64,000 bases of DNA from G963666535 sp963666535 (GTDB lineage Bacteria; Bacillota; Clostridia; Oscillospirales; Oscillospiraceae), in contig OY762913.1 in assembly GCA_963666535.1 (NCBI GenBank), positions 1,116,001 through 1,180,000 of the forward strand. The letters are read 5' to 3'. Under the pieces are notes generated by a model. The model did no database searches and was not told where the DNA came from. It saw only the letters and a list, made by a program, of their open reading frames with translations. Of this stretch, positions 1-9,755 are shown piece after piece; the stretch's first letter is position 1; each line of letters starts with the position of its first letter. Both the position numbers and the translations under genes were made by a program.

Positions 1-2
1 CC

Positions 3-1481
3 CTGCTGATAGGCGATGTAGGGCGTCTTCAGCAGATATTGACAAACCTTGTAAGCAACGCCGTTAAATTTACAAACAGGGGCAGCATTGTAATTCGGCT
101 GACCTGGGACAAAGAAAGCAGCCGACTGAAAATCAGCGTGATTGACACTGGAATTGGGATTAAACCACAGGAAATGGGCGCTGTATTCGGAGAATTTCAA
201 CGGGCTGATGCCGTGGAAATGAAAAAGATCAGAGGAACGGGGCTTGGTCTCGCACTGACCCTTCAACTGGCGCGACTCATGGGTGGCGATGTGCATGCTA
301 CCAGTACCTATGGCGCAGGCAGCGATTTTACCTGTATTGTTCCACAGCGGGTTGCCAATGAAGAGCCGTTGGGGCAATGCAGCTATCATGCCAAAGAGGA
401 ACCCAGAGACGTATTTTCCGCCTATTTCACCGCACCCGACGCCCACATCCTGATTACCGATGATAACGAACTGAACCTCCGTGTTGTCTGCGGTCTGCTT
501 AAACCCTACCAAATGCGGATTGATACAGCAGGCTCCGGCGAACAGTGCATCAAAAAATTGACTGAGAACAGGAACCAGGACCCCTACGACTTGGTCTTGA
601 TGGACTATATGATGCCGGACATGGATGGACAGCAAACCATGGAATGCATTCGCGGGCTGGACGGCGAATATTATCAAAATTTGCCTATCATTGCACTTAC
701 AGCCAACGCGGTGACCGGTGTAGAGCGGGAACTCCTGACGGCGGGATTTCAGGGTTACGTTTCTAAGCCCATCAGAATGGAGCTGCTGACCAAGGAAATC
801 GAGCGTCAGCTACCAACCGCCTATATTCGCCCCAAAGCAGATAAGCGCGGGAAAACGATGCCCGAAAATCGAGAGGCGCTCGAGGTCGTGATAGACATTC
901 CGGGACTGGATGTGGAGACAGGGCTTAAGCGGAACAACATGCAGTGTGAGCTTTACCTGGAACTGCTTCGTTATGTCACAGCGCATGGGGACAAAAGAAT
1001 TTCCGAAATGCGTCGTGCATTGGAAACTGGAGATATTAAGCGCTATGCAATTGAGGCCCACGCGATAAAAAGCGTAGCGAACAATATGGGGGCCGTTCAG
1101 CTGGCTGCCCTGGCGGAACGACATGAGAGGCAAGCGTTAGAGGGCATGGGTGGCTGGGTGCGTGCCAACTGTCAGGGGCTATTTCATACGATCAAAATCC
1201 TGATGAATGAGATTGGAGAAAGGCTGGATAGGCTGGAGTCTGACGATTTGGAAGATCTTCGCTGGACCGAAAACGAGTGGCAGTTGCAGCTGGAATTACT
1301 GGAAGGTGAATTGTCAGAATATGAAGGGTTTGCCGCACTGGAGCGGCTTAAGATCATCCGGTCAGCTAGTTGGGATATGGGGAAACGGGCTGCCCTGGAT
1401 CGAATTGACACCTCAATCAGCGAACTGGATTATGATACAGCGCAGTTCTTGCTGCGCGAGCTGCGCAGTCCAGGTGGGTAA
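3..1481 (+). CDS. Hybrid sensor histidine kinase, C-terminal part (cut by window start)
   Basis: The reading frame is open from base 3, so the 5' end lies outside the window. What remains is the end of a hybrid kinase: an HATPase domain (N box LVSNAVKF near the start, then DTGIGI and GTGLGL), a receiver domain beginning AHILITDDNELNLR with the phosphoacceptor aspartate in LMDYMMPDMDG and the lysine in SKPIRM, then an Hpt domain with the histidine in IEAHAIKSVANN. The order is kinase-REC-Hpt. It is a close paralogue of the next gene, with which it shares REC, Hpt and C-terminal helices almost motif for motif. The sensor part is unseen, so the signal is unknown. Confidence 0.9.
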   Translation: MLIGDVGRLQQILTNLVSNAVKFTNRGSIVIRLTWDKESSRLKISVIDTGIGIKPQEMGAVFGEFQRADAVEMKKIRGTGLGLALTLQLARLMGGDVHATSTYGAGSDFTCIVPQRVANEEPLGQCSYHAKEEPRDVFSAYFTAPDAHILITDDNELNLRVVCGLLKPYQMRIDTAGSGEQCIKKLTENRNQDPYDLVLMDYMMPDMDGQQTMECIRGLDGEYYQNLPIIALTANAVTGVERELLTAGFQGYVSKPIRMELLTKEIERQLPTAYIRPKADKRGKTMPENREALEVVIDIPGLDVETGLKRNNMQCELYLELLRYVTAHGDKRISEMRRALETGDIKRYAIEAHAIKSVANNMGAVQLAALAERHERQALEGMGGWVRANCQGLFHTIKILMNEIGERLDRLESDDLEDLRWTENEWQLQLELLEGELSEYEGFAALERLKIIRSASWDMGKRAALDRIDTSISELDYDTAQFLLRELRSPGG

Positions 1482-1535
1482 AGAACCAGTCTGCCTGCCG
1501 AGAAAGTGACGGCAAAACACCGTTGAGGGATACGT

Positions 1536-3971
1536 ATGAAAAACTGGCTGACCATAAAAAGTGAATACTTTGGTTCCGACATGGATTTTCAGCTCCGGTC
1601 ATTTAATATCCTTTCGGTGGTCTGCATGGCTGGTGTTGCAGCCAGAGTGGGCATTGGTATGATCACAGGTACCCGGCTAAGCCAGGTGCTTTGTTGCATC
1701 TTAGTTGAACTGGTGATCATCGGGCTTTTTGGGTATGCGAATCATGGCGGTCATCTGTCAGCCAGTCGTTTGTTTTTGGCCATTTTTTCCAACGTGGTCG
1801 TTTTCCCAACCGTATTCTTTATGGCAGGGGGAATTCATAGCGGAGCGCCAACGTTTCTGCTGTTAGGACTGTTTATGAACTTTATGCTGCTGAAGGGGAA
1901 AACGCTGGTTGTGCTTTCCTGTGCAGGGGCAATTGTCTGCACTGGTTTGTTTCTTTATGCCTACAGCAACCCCATGAGCGTCAGTGCCCCCGCAGCAGGA
2001 TGGAAAGTCACACTGGATATCACGTGTTCTATGGTCGTTGTTGGGCTGCTGATCGGCATCATGTTCTATGTGCAGATTGAAATGTTCCGCAGAGAATGGG
2101 AAAAAAATGAGGAGCAGAAGAAAGAACTGAATCTTGCACAGGAAGAAGCCAACGCTGCAAACTATGCAAAAAGCCGTTTCTTGGCCAATATGTCTCATGA
2201 AATTAGAACGCCTATGCATTCTGTAATAGGCATGACCGACATCATGCTGATGGAGGAACAGTCAGAAGAGATGAGGGAGCAGCTGAATACCATTAAGGCT
2301 GCAGGCGGTGCATTGCTGACCTTGATTGATGATATTCTGGATTTTTCAAAAATTGAATCGGGCGAAATGACTTTAAGCGAAAGCCCCTACTGCGCGGCGG
2401 AAATAGTTGCCCAGGTGGCGACGATTTTGGAGATCAAAGCGCGGAACAAAGGCCTGGAACTTTGCACGCAGGTGGATGAGTCCATTCCAAAACTTTTGCT
2501 GGGCGACAAGACCAGAATGCAACAAATTCTGATCAATTTGAGTAACAATGCAATTAAGTTTACCAATGAAGGTAGCGTCTGCGTCCGTGTTACGTGGAAG
2601 GAGATCGAAGGGGAAGCCGAACTTACGCTGAGCGTCCTTGATACCGGGATTGGCATCAAGGACGAGGAACAGACCTTTGTTTTTGGTGAATTTCAGCGCT
2701 CTGCCGTGGCAGATACAAAGGCGATTGAGGGAACCGGCCTTGGACTTGCTATTTCCAAACAGCTGGCATGGCTCATGGGTGGTGATATCCAGCTCAAAAG
2801 CACGTATGGCGAAGGCAGCGAGTTCATCTGTATCGTACGGCAGAAAATTATTGATCAAACGCCAACAGGGAAATATACGGAGAAGCCGGTGGATGAGCAG
2901 GCTTATCAGGTCAGTTTTGTCGCACCTAAGGCCCATGTGCTCCTTGTGGATGATAACTCCATTAATTTGAAGGTAGCGTATGGCCTGCTGGCACACTATA
3001 GAATGAAATTGGACATGGCCATTGGCGGTGTGGACTGTATCCGTAAGATTATGGAGCAACGCAAGAAGAATCCATATGATCTGATTCTTATGGATTATAT
3101 GATGCCGGATATGGATGGCCGGGAGACGCTGGAAATGCTTCGCTCCATTGATGACAGCTATTGCAGGACCGTGCCGGTGATCGCACTGACAGCTAACGCC
3201 ATTACCGGTGTGGAGCAGGAACTGATCATGGCAGGCTTTCAAGGCTATATTTCAAAGCCAATCCGTATGGATCTGTTGGCTGCCCAGGTTCGGCGACTGT
3301 TGCCAGCGTCGTACATTCAGATGGTGCAGAGCAAAACAGATGAGGGCGCCAATTTAGTCCTGCAGCGGCAAATCCAGAACCTGGAAGAAATCAAAGGACT
3401 GGATGTGGACGGAGGCCTGCGCCATAACAATATGCAGTGCGAACTCTATCTGGAACTGCTGCACTATGTCATGAGCGATTGGAAGCAGCTTGATGACGAG
3501 GCGCAAAAAATTCTAAACGGAAAAGACATGGATGCATGGTCGATCAGTACGCACGCGCTGAAAAGCGTGGCAAACAATATTGGCGCAAAGAAAATTGCGG
3601 TCATGGCTGAGCGACATGAGCAGCAGGCACAGGCATATAACAGCGATTGGGTTCTGAGCAATACACCAGAACTGTTGGGGGAGATACGGCAACTTATTAA
3701 CGCACTGGAAGGTTGTCTCGGCGAATGTGAGGGAACGCAAGGGATTTTATTCTGGACACCAACGGAGAAAAACCATCAGGTAGCGCTGCTGTTAGATCAG
3801 GTGGAGCAGTATGAGGGCTTTGCGGCAATGGAACAGCTGAGGACTGTACGAATGGCAAATTGGAAACCGGAAGAACTGAATACACTGAGTGATGTGGCGA
3901 AAGCGCTGGAAGAATTGGACTATGACACAGCAAAAAAGCTGCTGACGCATCTCATAAAGACCACATTGTGA
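1536..3971 (+). CDS. Membrane hybrid sensor histidine kinase (HisKA-HATPase-REC-Hpt)
   Basis: This 811-aa protein starts at an ATG preceded by GAGGGATACGT. About six hydrophobic segments (residues 25-185) form an integral membrane sensor without an obvious extracellular domain. A short coiled coil follows, then HisKA with the phosphorylated histidine at about residue 221 (NMSHEIRTP), HATPase (N box NLSNNAIKF, G box GTGLGL), a receiver domain (LLVDDNSINL, LMDYMMPDMDG, SKPIRM) and an Hpt domain (STHALKSVANN). It sits 55 bp after its paralogue and just upstream of a response regulator and a free Hpt protein, so the four probably form one multi-step phosphorelay. No DNA-binding output domain is encoded in the set, so the output is probably by protein interaction or a remote regulator. 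Confidence 0.92.
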   Translation: MKNWLTIKSEYFGSDMDFQLRSFNILSVVCMAGVAARVGIGMITGTRLSQVLCCILVELVIIGLFGYANHGGHLSASRLFLAIFSNVVVFPTVFFMAGGIHSGAPTFLLLGLFMNFMLLKGKTLVVLSCAGAIVCTGLFLYAYSNPMSVSAPAAGWKVTLDITCSMVVVGLLIGIMFYVQIEMFRREWEKNEEQKKELNLAQEEANAANYAKSRFLANMSHEIRTPMHSVIGMTDIMLMEEQSEEMREQLNTIKAAGGALLTLIDDILDFSKIESGEMTLSESPYCAAEIVAQVATILEIKARNKGLELCTQVDESIPKLLLGDKTRMQQILINLSNNAIKFTNEGSVCVRVTWKEIEGEAELTLSVLDTGIGIKDEEQTFVFGEFQRSAVADTKAIEGTGLGLAISKQLAWLMGGDIQLKSTYGEGSEFICIVRQKIIDQTPTGKYTEKPVDEQAYQVSFVAPKAHVLLVDDNSINLKVAYGLLAHYRMKLDMAIGGVDCIRKIMEQRKKNPYDLILMDYMMPDMDGRETLEMLRSIDDSYCRTVPVIALTANAITGVEQELIMAGFQGYISKPIRMDLLAAQVRRLLPASYIQMVQSKTDEGANLVLQRQIQNLEEIKGLDVDGGLRHNNMQCELYLELLHYVMSDWKQLDDEAQKILNGKDMDAWSISTHALKSVANNIGAKKIAVMAERHEQQAQAYNSDWVLSNTPELLGEIRQLINALEGCLGECEGTQGILFWTPTEKNHQVALLLDQVEQYEGFAAMEQLRTVRMANWKPEELNTLSDVAKALEELDYDTAKKLLTHLIKTTL

Positions 3972-4013
3972 GAAAAATGTGTGGCGGAGGAGTAAAGAAA
4001 GGAATGAACAGAA

Positions 4014-4766
4014 ATGGAACAGGTTGTTGTCGTTGGAAACGGCATATGGGATGAGTCACGTGTTCGGCAGCACGTCGGGGCAGAGTTTGAAGTGGCAGCC
4101 ATCAAAGCGGATGCCAATGCGGTTCATATTATTGGGGAGAAAAGACCGGTTATGGTGCTGGCTCAGCTGGATGGGGAAAAGCAGGGGGTACAGGCCGTGG
4201 CAGACGCACTGTGTGAATTTGCACACAGCAAAAGCATGGCCATTATAGCATTGGTGACCAATCTGGGAATTGCTGCGTGTGAAAAGATGGTGAATAGCGG
4301 AATTCAAGTATTTACCCCGCCCCATCAAATCAGTATGATCGAAAAGGTATTTGATTTACAGTTCGAGCAGCAGCTTGAACTGAGCGAGGAAAGACGTCGC
4401 AGGCACATCCTGATTGTGGATGACGACTTGGTTGCGCTGCGCAGTATGCGCTCACTTTTGCAGGATTATTACCGGATTTCCATTGTTGCCTCCAGTGTGG
4501 ATGCGCTCAAATTGCTCGACAAACAGTCTGTGGATCTCATCCTGTTGGACTATGTCATGCCGGTATGTAACGGAAAGGTGTTTTTGAATATTCTGCGCGA
4601 CCATGAAAAGTATAAGGCTATTCCAGTGATCTTCCTGACAGGCGTTAACGATACCGATCTGGTTTTGGATTGTGTGAGACACGGTGCTAACGGTTATATT
4701 TTGAAAAGCACCAGCAAAAACGATTTACTGGGTCGCTTAAATGATGTTTTTGCCAAGGATGAGTAA
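4014..4766 (+). CDS. Response regulator with degenerate N-terminal domain and C-terminal receiver
   Basis: This is a 250-aa protein. The C-terminal half (about residues 125-250) is a canonical receiver domain: HILIVDDDLVALR, the phosphoacceptor aspartate in LILLDYVMP, the threonine in IFLTGVND and the lysine in YILKSTSK. The N-terminal 110 residues have an alternating alpha/beta pattern and may be a pseudo-receiver that lacks the acidic pocket. There is no DNA-binding or enzymatic output domain. The start at 4014 follows AAAGGAATGAACAGAA. It lies 42 bp after the hybrid kinase and just before the Hpt protein, so it is likely a relay component fed by the two kinases. Confidence 0.85.
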   Translation: MEQVVVVGNGIWDESRVRQHVGAEFEVAAIKADANAVHIIGEKRPVMVLAQLDGEKQGVQAVADALCEFAHSKSMAIIALVTNLGIAACEKMVNSGIQVFTPPHQISMIEKVFDLQFEQQLELSEERRRRHILIVDDDLVALRSMRSLLQDYYRISIVASSVDALKLLDKQSVDLILLDYVMPVCNGKVFLNILRDHEKYKAIPVIFLTGVNDTDLVLDCVRHGANGYILKSTSKNDLLGRLNDVFAKDE

Positions 4767-4783
4767 GAAGGAGGGTGGCCGAT

Positions 4784-5434
4784 ATGGACGCTATCTGCTG
4801 GGAGGATGAACTGGATCGGATTCCAGGGCTTGCGGGGTTTGATGCATTGGCTGGGCTGAATTATCAGGGAGGAAATGCCGAAGCGTATTTGAGGGTGTTA
4901 AGATGCTTTGTTCGTGGTTTGAGCGAAAGGATGGAGGCTCTCCGCGTGGCGCAGCAGCAGGATATCAATGATTATATGACCGGAGTGCACGCCATGAAAA
5001 GTTCAGCTCGATTTGTTGGCGCGTACGAGATTGCCCAGGCTGCAGAAAAGCTTGAAAATGAGGGTCGGGCTGGGAATTTTCGTGTTTTGGAAAAGGAAAC
5101 GCCAAAACTGCTGCTGCAGTGTGAAGTGTTTCGAGAGATCATGACGCCGTATCTGCAAAGCGTTTTTCCAGAAACAGAAAAGATCCAGGTTACCATTGAC
5201 GAAATGAGGGTGCAGTTTAAGCGGATTGCGGATTGCGCACAGGCCTATGATTTGGATGAGGCCGAGACGGCCATGGCCGAACTGGACAAATTTGACTTTA
5301 CAAAGACAGATCTTCAGGTTTTGTACGGGCAAGTCAAGGACGCGGTAGAGCAGATCGACTATGACGTGTTTGGGCGGCTGGCGCAGACCTGCTGTATGCT
5401 CTGTGACAGCATGGAGCACGCGCCCAGACAGTGA
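4784..5434 (+). CDS. Hpt-domain phosphotransfer protein
   Basis: The ATG at 4784 is preferred to an in-frame GTG at 4775 because AGGAGG lies at 4769-4774, which gives normal spacing only for the ATG. The 216-aa protein has an N-terminal Hpt domain (about residues 15-110) with the phosphorylatable histidine in GVHAMKSSARFVGA. The C-terminal half (about 130-215) is helical and resembles the C-terminal helices of the two hybrid kinases upstream (compare YDLDEAETAMAEL with ELDYDTAKKLL). It is last in the phosphorelay operon and followed by a hairpin terminator. Its probable role is shuttling phosphate between receivers. Confidence 0.85.
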   Translation: MDAICWEDELDRIPGLAGFDALAGLNYQGGNAEAYLRVLRCFVRGLSERMEALRVAQQQDINDYMTGVHAMKSSARFVGAYEIAQAAEKLENEGRAGNFRVLEKETPKLLLQCEVFREIMTPYLQSVFPETEKIQVTIDEMRVQFKRIADCAQAYDLDEAETAMAELDKFDFTKTDLQVLYGQVKDAVEQIDYDVFGRLAQTCCMLCDSMEHAPRQ

Positions 5435-5449
5435 CATTCGTACCGTGAG

Positions 5450-5499
5450 AAAGCGCCACCGCATCTCCCTTGATGGGAATACGGCAGCGCTTTATTTTT
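5450..5499 (+). terminator. Hairpin terminator after the phosphorelay operon
   Basis: AAAGCGC pairs with GCGCTTT around an imperfect inner stem, followed by TTTATTTTTG. It lies between the converging Hpt gene and the carboxypeptidase gene. Confidence 0.65.
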
Positions 5500-5512
5500 G
5501 TGTTGGGGTGTG

Positions 5513-6868
5513 TCAACGCTTTCGGCCTGTATAGCGACCCCGGCGGGTGGGACGGCTGCTGTATCGGCGTCTTTTCCGAAAAGCGATCAGGCGAAAAACA
5601 ATGATAGCTGCAAAGAGGAACACGGTCGCCATAATCACAGACACCCATGACTGCGTTAAGAAGGTGCGCAGCCGGTCTGTCCGGTAAAGTAGGTTGGAGC
5701 GTTCTACGCTGTTAACGGCGACCAGATCTACGGTGCCATACTCCACACCGTCATAGGAGATCGTAACCGTTCCCATGATCTGTCCCTCCTCCACAGGGGC
5801 TTCCACCGAATCACTGATCAGCTGGATGTTTTGCTCAAACGCAGTGGGATCAAGATCTTTGGGCAGCATACATGACAGCGCCTGGGCGGTTTCCACCACC
5901 ACATAATCGGCCTGCTTGGAAAGGGTCACGGCAACCTCGGCCAAGGGGAGATTGCTGTCCAGAATCGTCTGATAGGTAAAGTTATCAAAGCCCCACTGCA
6001 GCAGCCGCTTGGACTCGGAATAATTCTGCCGCTCCATCGTACCGTCTTCCCGCGTGACGTTTTGAGCGCCCAGAACCACAGAGATGAGGGTGATGTCGTC
6101 CTTTTCTGCTGCGGCAACCAGGCATACACCGGCCTCGTCCGTGCTTCCGGTTTTGATGCCGATGGCATACTGATAGACATAGCCACGGTATTTCAGATTG
6201 GAAAGCAGTGCGTTGGTGTTAATCAGGTGCCGCTGCTCAGAAAGATTGGTAGCCGGAACATAGTATTCGCTGGTGGAGACGATTTGGCGAAAGGTATCAT
6301 GTGTCATGGCTTCCTTGGCGAAACGGTAAATATCGTGGGCGGTCGTGTAGTGATCGTCATCATGTAGGCCGGTGGCGTTCGTAAAGTGTGTGCCGGTACA
6401 GCCCAATTCCTCCGCCCGCACATTCATCAGTTTGACAAAGTCCCTCACAGAACCCGAAACCGTTTCTGCGAGGATGTTAGCTGCCTCGTTAGCAGAGGGG
6501 AGCAGAAGACAGTAGAGCAGATTCCGTACGGACAGCGTTTCCCCGGTCTGGATATTTTGCGTGGAGCCGTCAGAGGTCAGACCCGTGTGGAAGGTGCCGC
6601 TGGCGGTGATGACGGTATCCAGAGACAGCTCGCCCCGGTCAACGGCCTCCAGCACGAGCAGGGCGGTCATCACTTTGGTAATGCTGGCAGGGTATGCCTT
6701 TTCGTCAGCGGCTTGTGCATAAAGCACCTCGTCATGCTCCACGTCTATCAGCAGGGTGTGGGTGGCGGCTATATCGATGTCCGCAACGGCGCAGGCGGGA
6801 ACGGAAAGAAGGGAAACAGACAACAGGCATAGGGAGAGGATCGCAGAGAACAGACGCATTTTTTTCAT
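5513..6868 (-). CDS. D-alanyl-D-alanine carboxypeptidase (penicillin-binding protein, S11 family)
   Basis: This 451-aa exported enzyme trims the terminal D-Ala of peptidoglycan stem peptides. The start at 6868 is chosen because a typical signal peptide (MKKMRLFSAILSLCLLSVS) begins there after GAGG; the frame is open further upstream but without a signal. S11 motifs are in order: SxxK in ASITKVMT, SxN in SANEAAN, and KTG in IKTGSTDEAG. A PBP5-type C-terminal beta domain follows, then a transmembrane anchor near the C-terminus (VIMATVFLFAAIIVFRLIAF) with an Arg/Lys-rich cytoplasmic tail. It is monocistronic, convergent to the phosphorelay operon and divergent from the ComEA-like gene. Confidence 0.93.
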   Translation of the reverse strand: MKKMRLFSAILSLCLLSVSLLSVPACAVADIDIAATHTLLIDVEHDEVLYAQAADEKAYPASITKVMTALLVLEAVDRGELSLDTVITASGTFHTGLTSDGSTQNIQTGETLSVRNLLYCLLLPSANEAANILAETVSGSVRDFVKLMNVRAEELGCTGTHFTNATGLHDDDHYTTAHDIYRFAKEAMTHDTFRQIVSTSEYYVPATNLSEQRHLINTNALLSNLKYRGYVYQYAIGIKTGSTDEAGVCLVAAAEKDDITLISVVLGAQNVTREDGTMERQNYSESKRLLQWGFDNFTYQTILDSNLPLAEVAVTLSKQADYVVVETAQALSCMLPKDLDPTAFEQNIQLISDSVEAPVEEGQIMGTVTISYDGVEYGTVDLVAVNSVERSNLLYRTDRLRTFLTQSWVSVIMATVFLFAAIIVFRLIAFRKRRRYSSRPTRRGRYTGRKR

Positions 6869-7163
6869 AGAAAAAACCTCATTATTGTGGTACAATGATC
6901 CGGAAAAGCCCCACGCAGTGCAAGCGGCGGCATAAAAACCTGATGATCGACATTTTTTTGATACAAAAGAAAACGGCACCACGTGCCGCAAGCGCACAGT
7001 GCGCCTGTTTCAAATATAAGTATGCCTACTAAAAGCAGGAAAAAGATCCTCGTTAAGCGCGTTGACCACACAGGAGCGGGAACAAATCACAGGGGCAATT
7101 TGTTTAACGAATTTTATTATAACAAAAAAAGTGTAAACCTGCAAGCGTTGGGAGGGGAAAGTG

Positions 7164-7550
7164 ATGCCAGAGCTAACAAAATTCGACAAAGTGGTTTTGG
7201 CAATGGCAGTCGTTTTTCTGGTGGGGGCGGGCAGCTATTGGGCTGGCAGCCACGCCTCGGCCGACGGCTGGAAAGTGGAAACGGCTACCGCCGCGACAGA
7301 TATGGCAGATGAGAGCGTTACGGAAGGCTCAGTTTCTTCTCTTTCACCCGGCGAGACCATTAATATTAATACCGCATCCCAGGCAGAACTGGAGCGGCTG
7401 CCGGGTATTGGAGAGGCCAGGGCGGCCGCCATCATCACATGGCGGGAGGAAAACGGTCCTTTTGATACACCAGAGCAGCTAACTCAAGTATCGGGTATCG
7501 GGGAAAAGCTGCTGGCACAGATGATAGAATATGTTGCAGTGGAGGATTGA
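7164..7550 (+). CDS. ComEA-like helix-hairpin-helix protein
   Basis: This is a 128-aa protein with one N-terminal membrane anchor (VVLAMAVVFLVGAGSYWAG), a polar linker and a C-terminal (HhH)2 DNA-binding domain starting ININTASQAELERLPGIG and ending VSGIGEKLL. This is the ComEA arrangement: membrane-tethered, outward-facing, non-specific DNA binding in competence. It is shorter than classical ComEA because the SLBB-type domain is missing. The ATG at 7164 is spaced correctly from GGAGGGG at 7151; an in-frame GTG directly precedes it. The next gene (response regulator) begins 3 nt after the stop, so the two are probably cotranscribed. Confidence 0.85.
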   Translation: MPELTKFDKVVLAMAVVFLVGAGSYWAGSHASADGWKVETATAATDMADESVTEGSVSSLSPGETININTASQAELERLPGIGEARAAAIITWREENGPFDTPEQLTQVSGIGEKLLAQMIEYVAVED

Positions 7551-7553
7551 GTC

Positions 7554-8246
7554 ATGCCGAAGGTTTTAGTGGTGGACGACGAAAAGGTACTGGTAAAAGG
7601 GATCAAATTTAATCTGGAGAGCGAAGGTTATAAGGTTGAAGTGGGCTATGACGGGGAAGAAGCCGTGGAACTTGCCCGCGGCGGCGCATTTGATCTGATT
7701 ATCCTGGATTTGATGATGCCGAAAATTGACGGCCTGCAGGCGTGTATGCGGATCCGCGAGTTTTCCAACGTTCCCATTATCATGCTGACAGCCCGCAGCG
7801 AGGATACCGATAAAATCATTGGGTTTGAGTACGGCGCTGACGATTACATTACCAAACCGTTTAATATTTTAGAGCTGAAGGCCCGCATTCGGGCTTTGCT
7901 CCGCCGTTCCGGCCTTGAGGAGAAAAAACAGGGCGGGGGGAGTTTGACCCAAGGCTATATTGAGCTGGATACCGGCGCGCGTGCCGCATGGCGCTCCGGC
8001 GTGTCAGTGGAGCTGACGGCCAAGGAATTCGATCTGATGGAACTGCTTATGCGCAATCCCGGGCGGGTATATAGTCGGGAAAATCTGCTTAACGTGGTGT
8101 GGGGGTATGAATACATGGGTGATTACCGCACGGTGGATGTCCATGTTCGCCGCCTACGTGAAAAACTGGAGATGGACCCCGCAAACCCAGAATTCATTCG
8201 TACAAAATGGGGCGTTGGCTATTATCTGAAGAACGTACGGGATTAA
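7554..8246 (+). CDS. OmpR/PhoB-family response regulator
   Basis: This 230-aa two-domain regulator has an N-terminal receiver (VLVVDDEKVLV, phosphoacceptor aspartate in LIILDLMMPKIDG, lysine in YITKPFN) and a C-terminal winged-helix Trans_reg_C domain (LTAKEFDLMELLMRNPGRVYS, then TVDVHVRRLREKLE and GVGYYL). It is WalR/PhoP-like in length and motifs. It sits immediately upstream of its probable cognate kinase. The context (ComEA-like protein, GerMN lipoprotein) would fit envelope control, but the target genes cannot be read from the sequence. Confidence 0.93.
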   Translation: MPKVLVVDDEKVLVKGIKFNLESEGYKVEVGYDGEEAVELARGGAFDLIILDLMMPKIDGLQACMRIREFSNVPIIMLTARSEDTDKIIGFEYGADDYITKPFNILELKARIRALLRRSGLEEKKQGGGSLTQGYIELDTGARAAWRSGVSVELTAKEFDLMELLMRNPGRVYSRENLLNVVWGYEYMGDYRTVDVHVRRLREKLEMDPANPEFIRTKWGVGYYLKNVRD

Positions 8247-8279
8247 GTGGCAGCAGTACAGAGGAGAGGAGCAAAGCCT

Positions 8280-9755
8280 GTGGAACCACGGAACGAGGAC
8301 CAGAAGAAAATGCACTTTTTCCAGTCGGTACAGGTAAAGTATGCGATGACCTATATCGTGGTGATTGCCGCCGTTCTTGTGTTGCTCAACACCTATCCTG
8401 TTTTGGTGTCCCAAGACTTGGTGTTTAAATCCAAGCAAACCTCCCTTCAAAACCAGGCCACGGTGATTGTCTCCGCCCTTTCTGAGCAGGAAAACCTCAC
8501 CTCCGAGCGTGTTGCACAGGTGATGGAGGTGCTGGGTAACATGAGTCTGACCCGGGTGCTGATCACGGATCCAGCGGGGCTGATTCTGTATGACTCCACG
8601 GCACTGGCGGAGGATGCGGACGAGACAGACACCTCGGCAGCTGTTAGACAGTATGCGCTGATTCGGGAGGTGACGCTGGCGTTGCACGGAAAAGACGTGT
8701 TTACTTCAAACTATCAGACAAACGCGTTTTGCTGTGCAGCCGCCGCCCCCATCATTTATCGCAATATGACCATCGGCGCTGTGTATATTTATGAGCAGGA
8801 TTCAGAGCAAGCGGCGCTGGTGCAGGGGGTGCAATCCAATCTGCGCTCCATTTCAGTGGTGATCACCGTGGTGGTATTGATCATGAGCTGGGTGTTTTCC
8901 AAGGCACTTACTACCCGGATCGCCGCTTTGCTGCGTGCTATCCGCAGCGTTCGGGAGGGCGAATACAGCCACCGCGCACGCTTGTCCGGCAGCGACGAGC
9001 TGACCCAGCTTGCTGAGGAATTTAATGAGTTGACGGATCGGCTTCAGACGACAGAGCAAATCCGCCGCCGTTTTGTGTCAGACGCATCTCACGAACTGAA
9101 AACGCCGCTGGCCTCCATTCGCCTGCTGACGGATTCCATCCTCCAAAGCGAGCATATTGACGAGGGAACTACCCGTGAATTCGTTGCCGATATCGGAGAC
9201 GAAGCCGAGCGCCTGACCCGAATTACGGAGAAGCTGCTGACGCTCACCCGTTTGGATAACGACTTGACCTTTCATACTGAGCGAGAGGACGAGCCTGTGG
9301 ATGTGAAAACCGTGCTGGAAAAGGTAGTGCATATGCTGGCACCATTGGCGCAGGCGGGGGAGATTAAAATTGAAACCGAACTGGAACGTGACTGCGTTAT
9401 TTCCTGTACGGAGGACGATTTATATCAGATATCGTTCAATTTGATTGAAAATGCGGTGAAGTACAATCTCCCTGGTGGGCGGGTGATGGTGGGTGCCTCT
9501 TCTGTACAGGATTCGGTGATTTTGACCGTGGCAGATACCGGCGTTGGGATCCCAGAGGAGGATCAGTCCCGCATTTTCCGTCGGTTTTACCGGGTGGATA
9601 AGGCTCGTTCCCGCGCCGCGGGCGGAACGGGGTTAGGCCTGTCCATCGTGAGTGATACCGTCATGCTCTATGGCGGCACGATCACGGTGCGGCCCAGAGA
9701 GCCGGAGGGTAGCATCTTTATTGTGACGTTTCCCAAAAAGGAGGAAGAAGCATGA
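8280..9755 (+). CDS. Membrane sensor histidine kinase (HAMP-HisKA-HATPase)
   Basis: The GTG start at 8280 has AGGAGAGGAG eight bases upstream; the frame is open from 8247. The protein of about 491 aa has TM1 (YIVVIAAVLVLLNTYPVLV), an extracellular sensor of about 140 residues, TM2 (ISVVITVVVLIMSWVF), HAMP, HisKA with the phosphorylated histidine in DASHELKTPLAS, and HATPase (N box NLIENAVKYN, DTGVGI, GGTGLGLSIV). This is the WalK/PhoR type, but the PAS domain of many WalK proteins is missing. It is the partner of the preceding response regulator and overlaps the next gene by the four bases ATGA. Confidence 0.92.
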   Translation: MEPRNEDQKKMHFFQSVQVKYAMTYIVVIAAVLVLLNTYPVLVSQDLVFKSKQTSLQNQATVIVSALSEQENLTSERVAQVMEVLGNMSLTRVLITDPAGLILYDSTALAEDADETDTSAAVRQYALIREVTLALHGKDVFTSNYQTNAFCCAAAAPIIYRNMTIGAVYIYEQDSEQAALVQGVQSNLRSISVVITVVVLIMSWVFSKALTTRIAALLRAIRSVREGEYSHRARLSGSDELTQLAEEFNELTDRLQTTEQIRRRFVSDASHELKTPLASIRLLTDSILQSEHIDEGTTREFVADIGDEAERLTRITEKLLTLTRLDNDLTFHTEREDEPVDVKTVLEKVVHMLAPLAQAGEIKIETELERDCVISCTEDDLYQISFNLIENAVKYNLPGGRVMVGASSVQDSVILTVADTGVGIPEEDQSRIFRRFYRVDKARSRAAGGTGLGLSIVSDTVMLYGGTITVRPREPEGSIFIVTFPKKEEEA

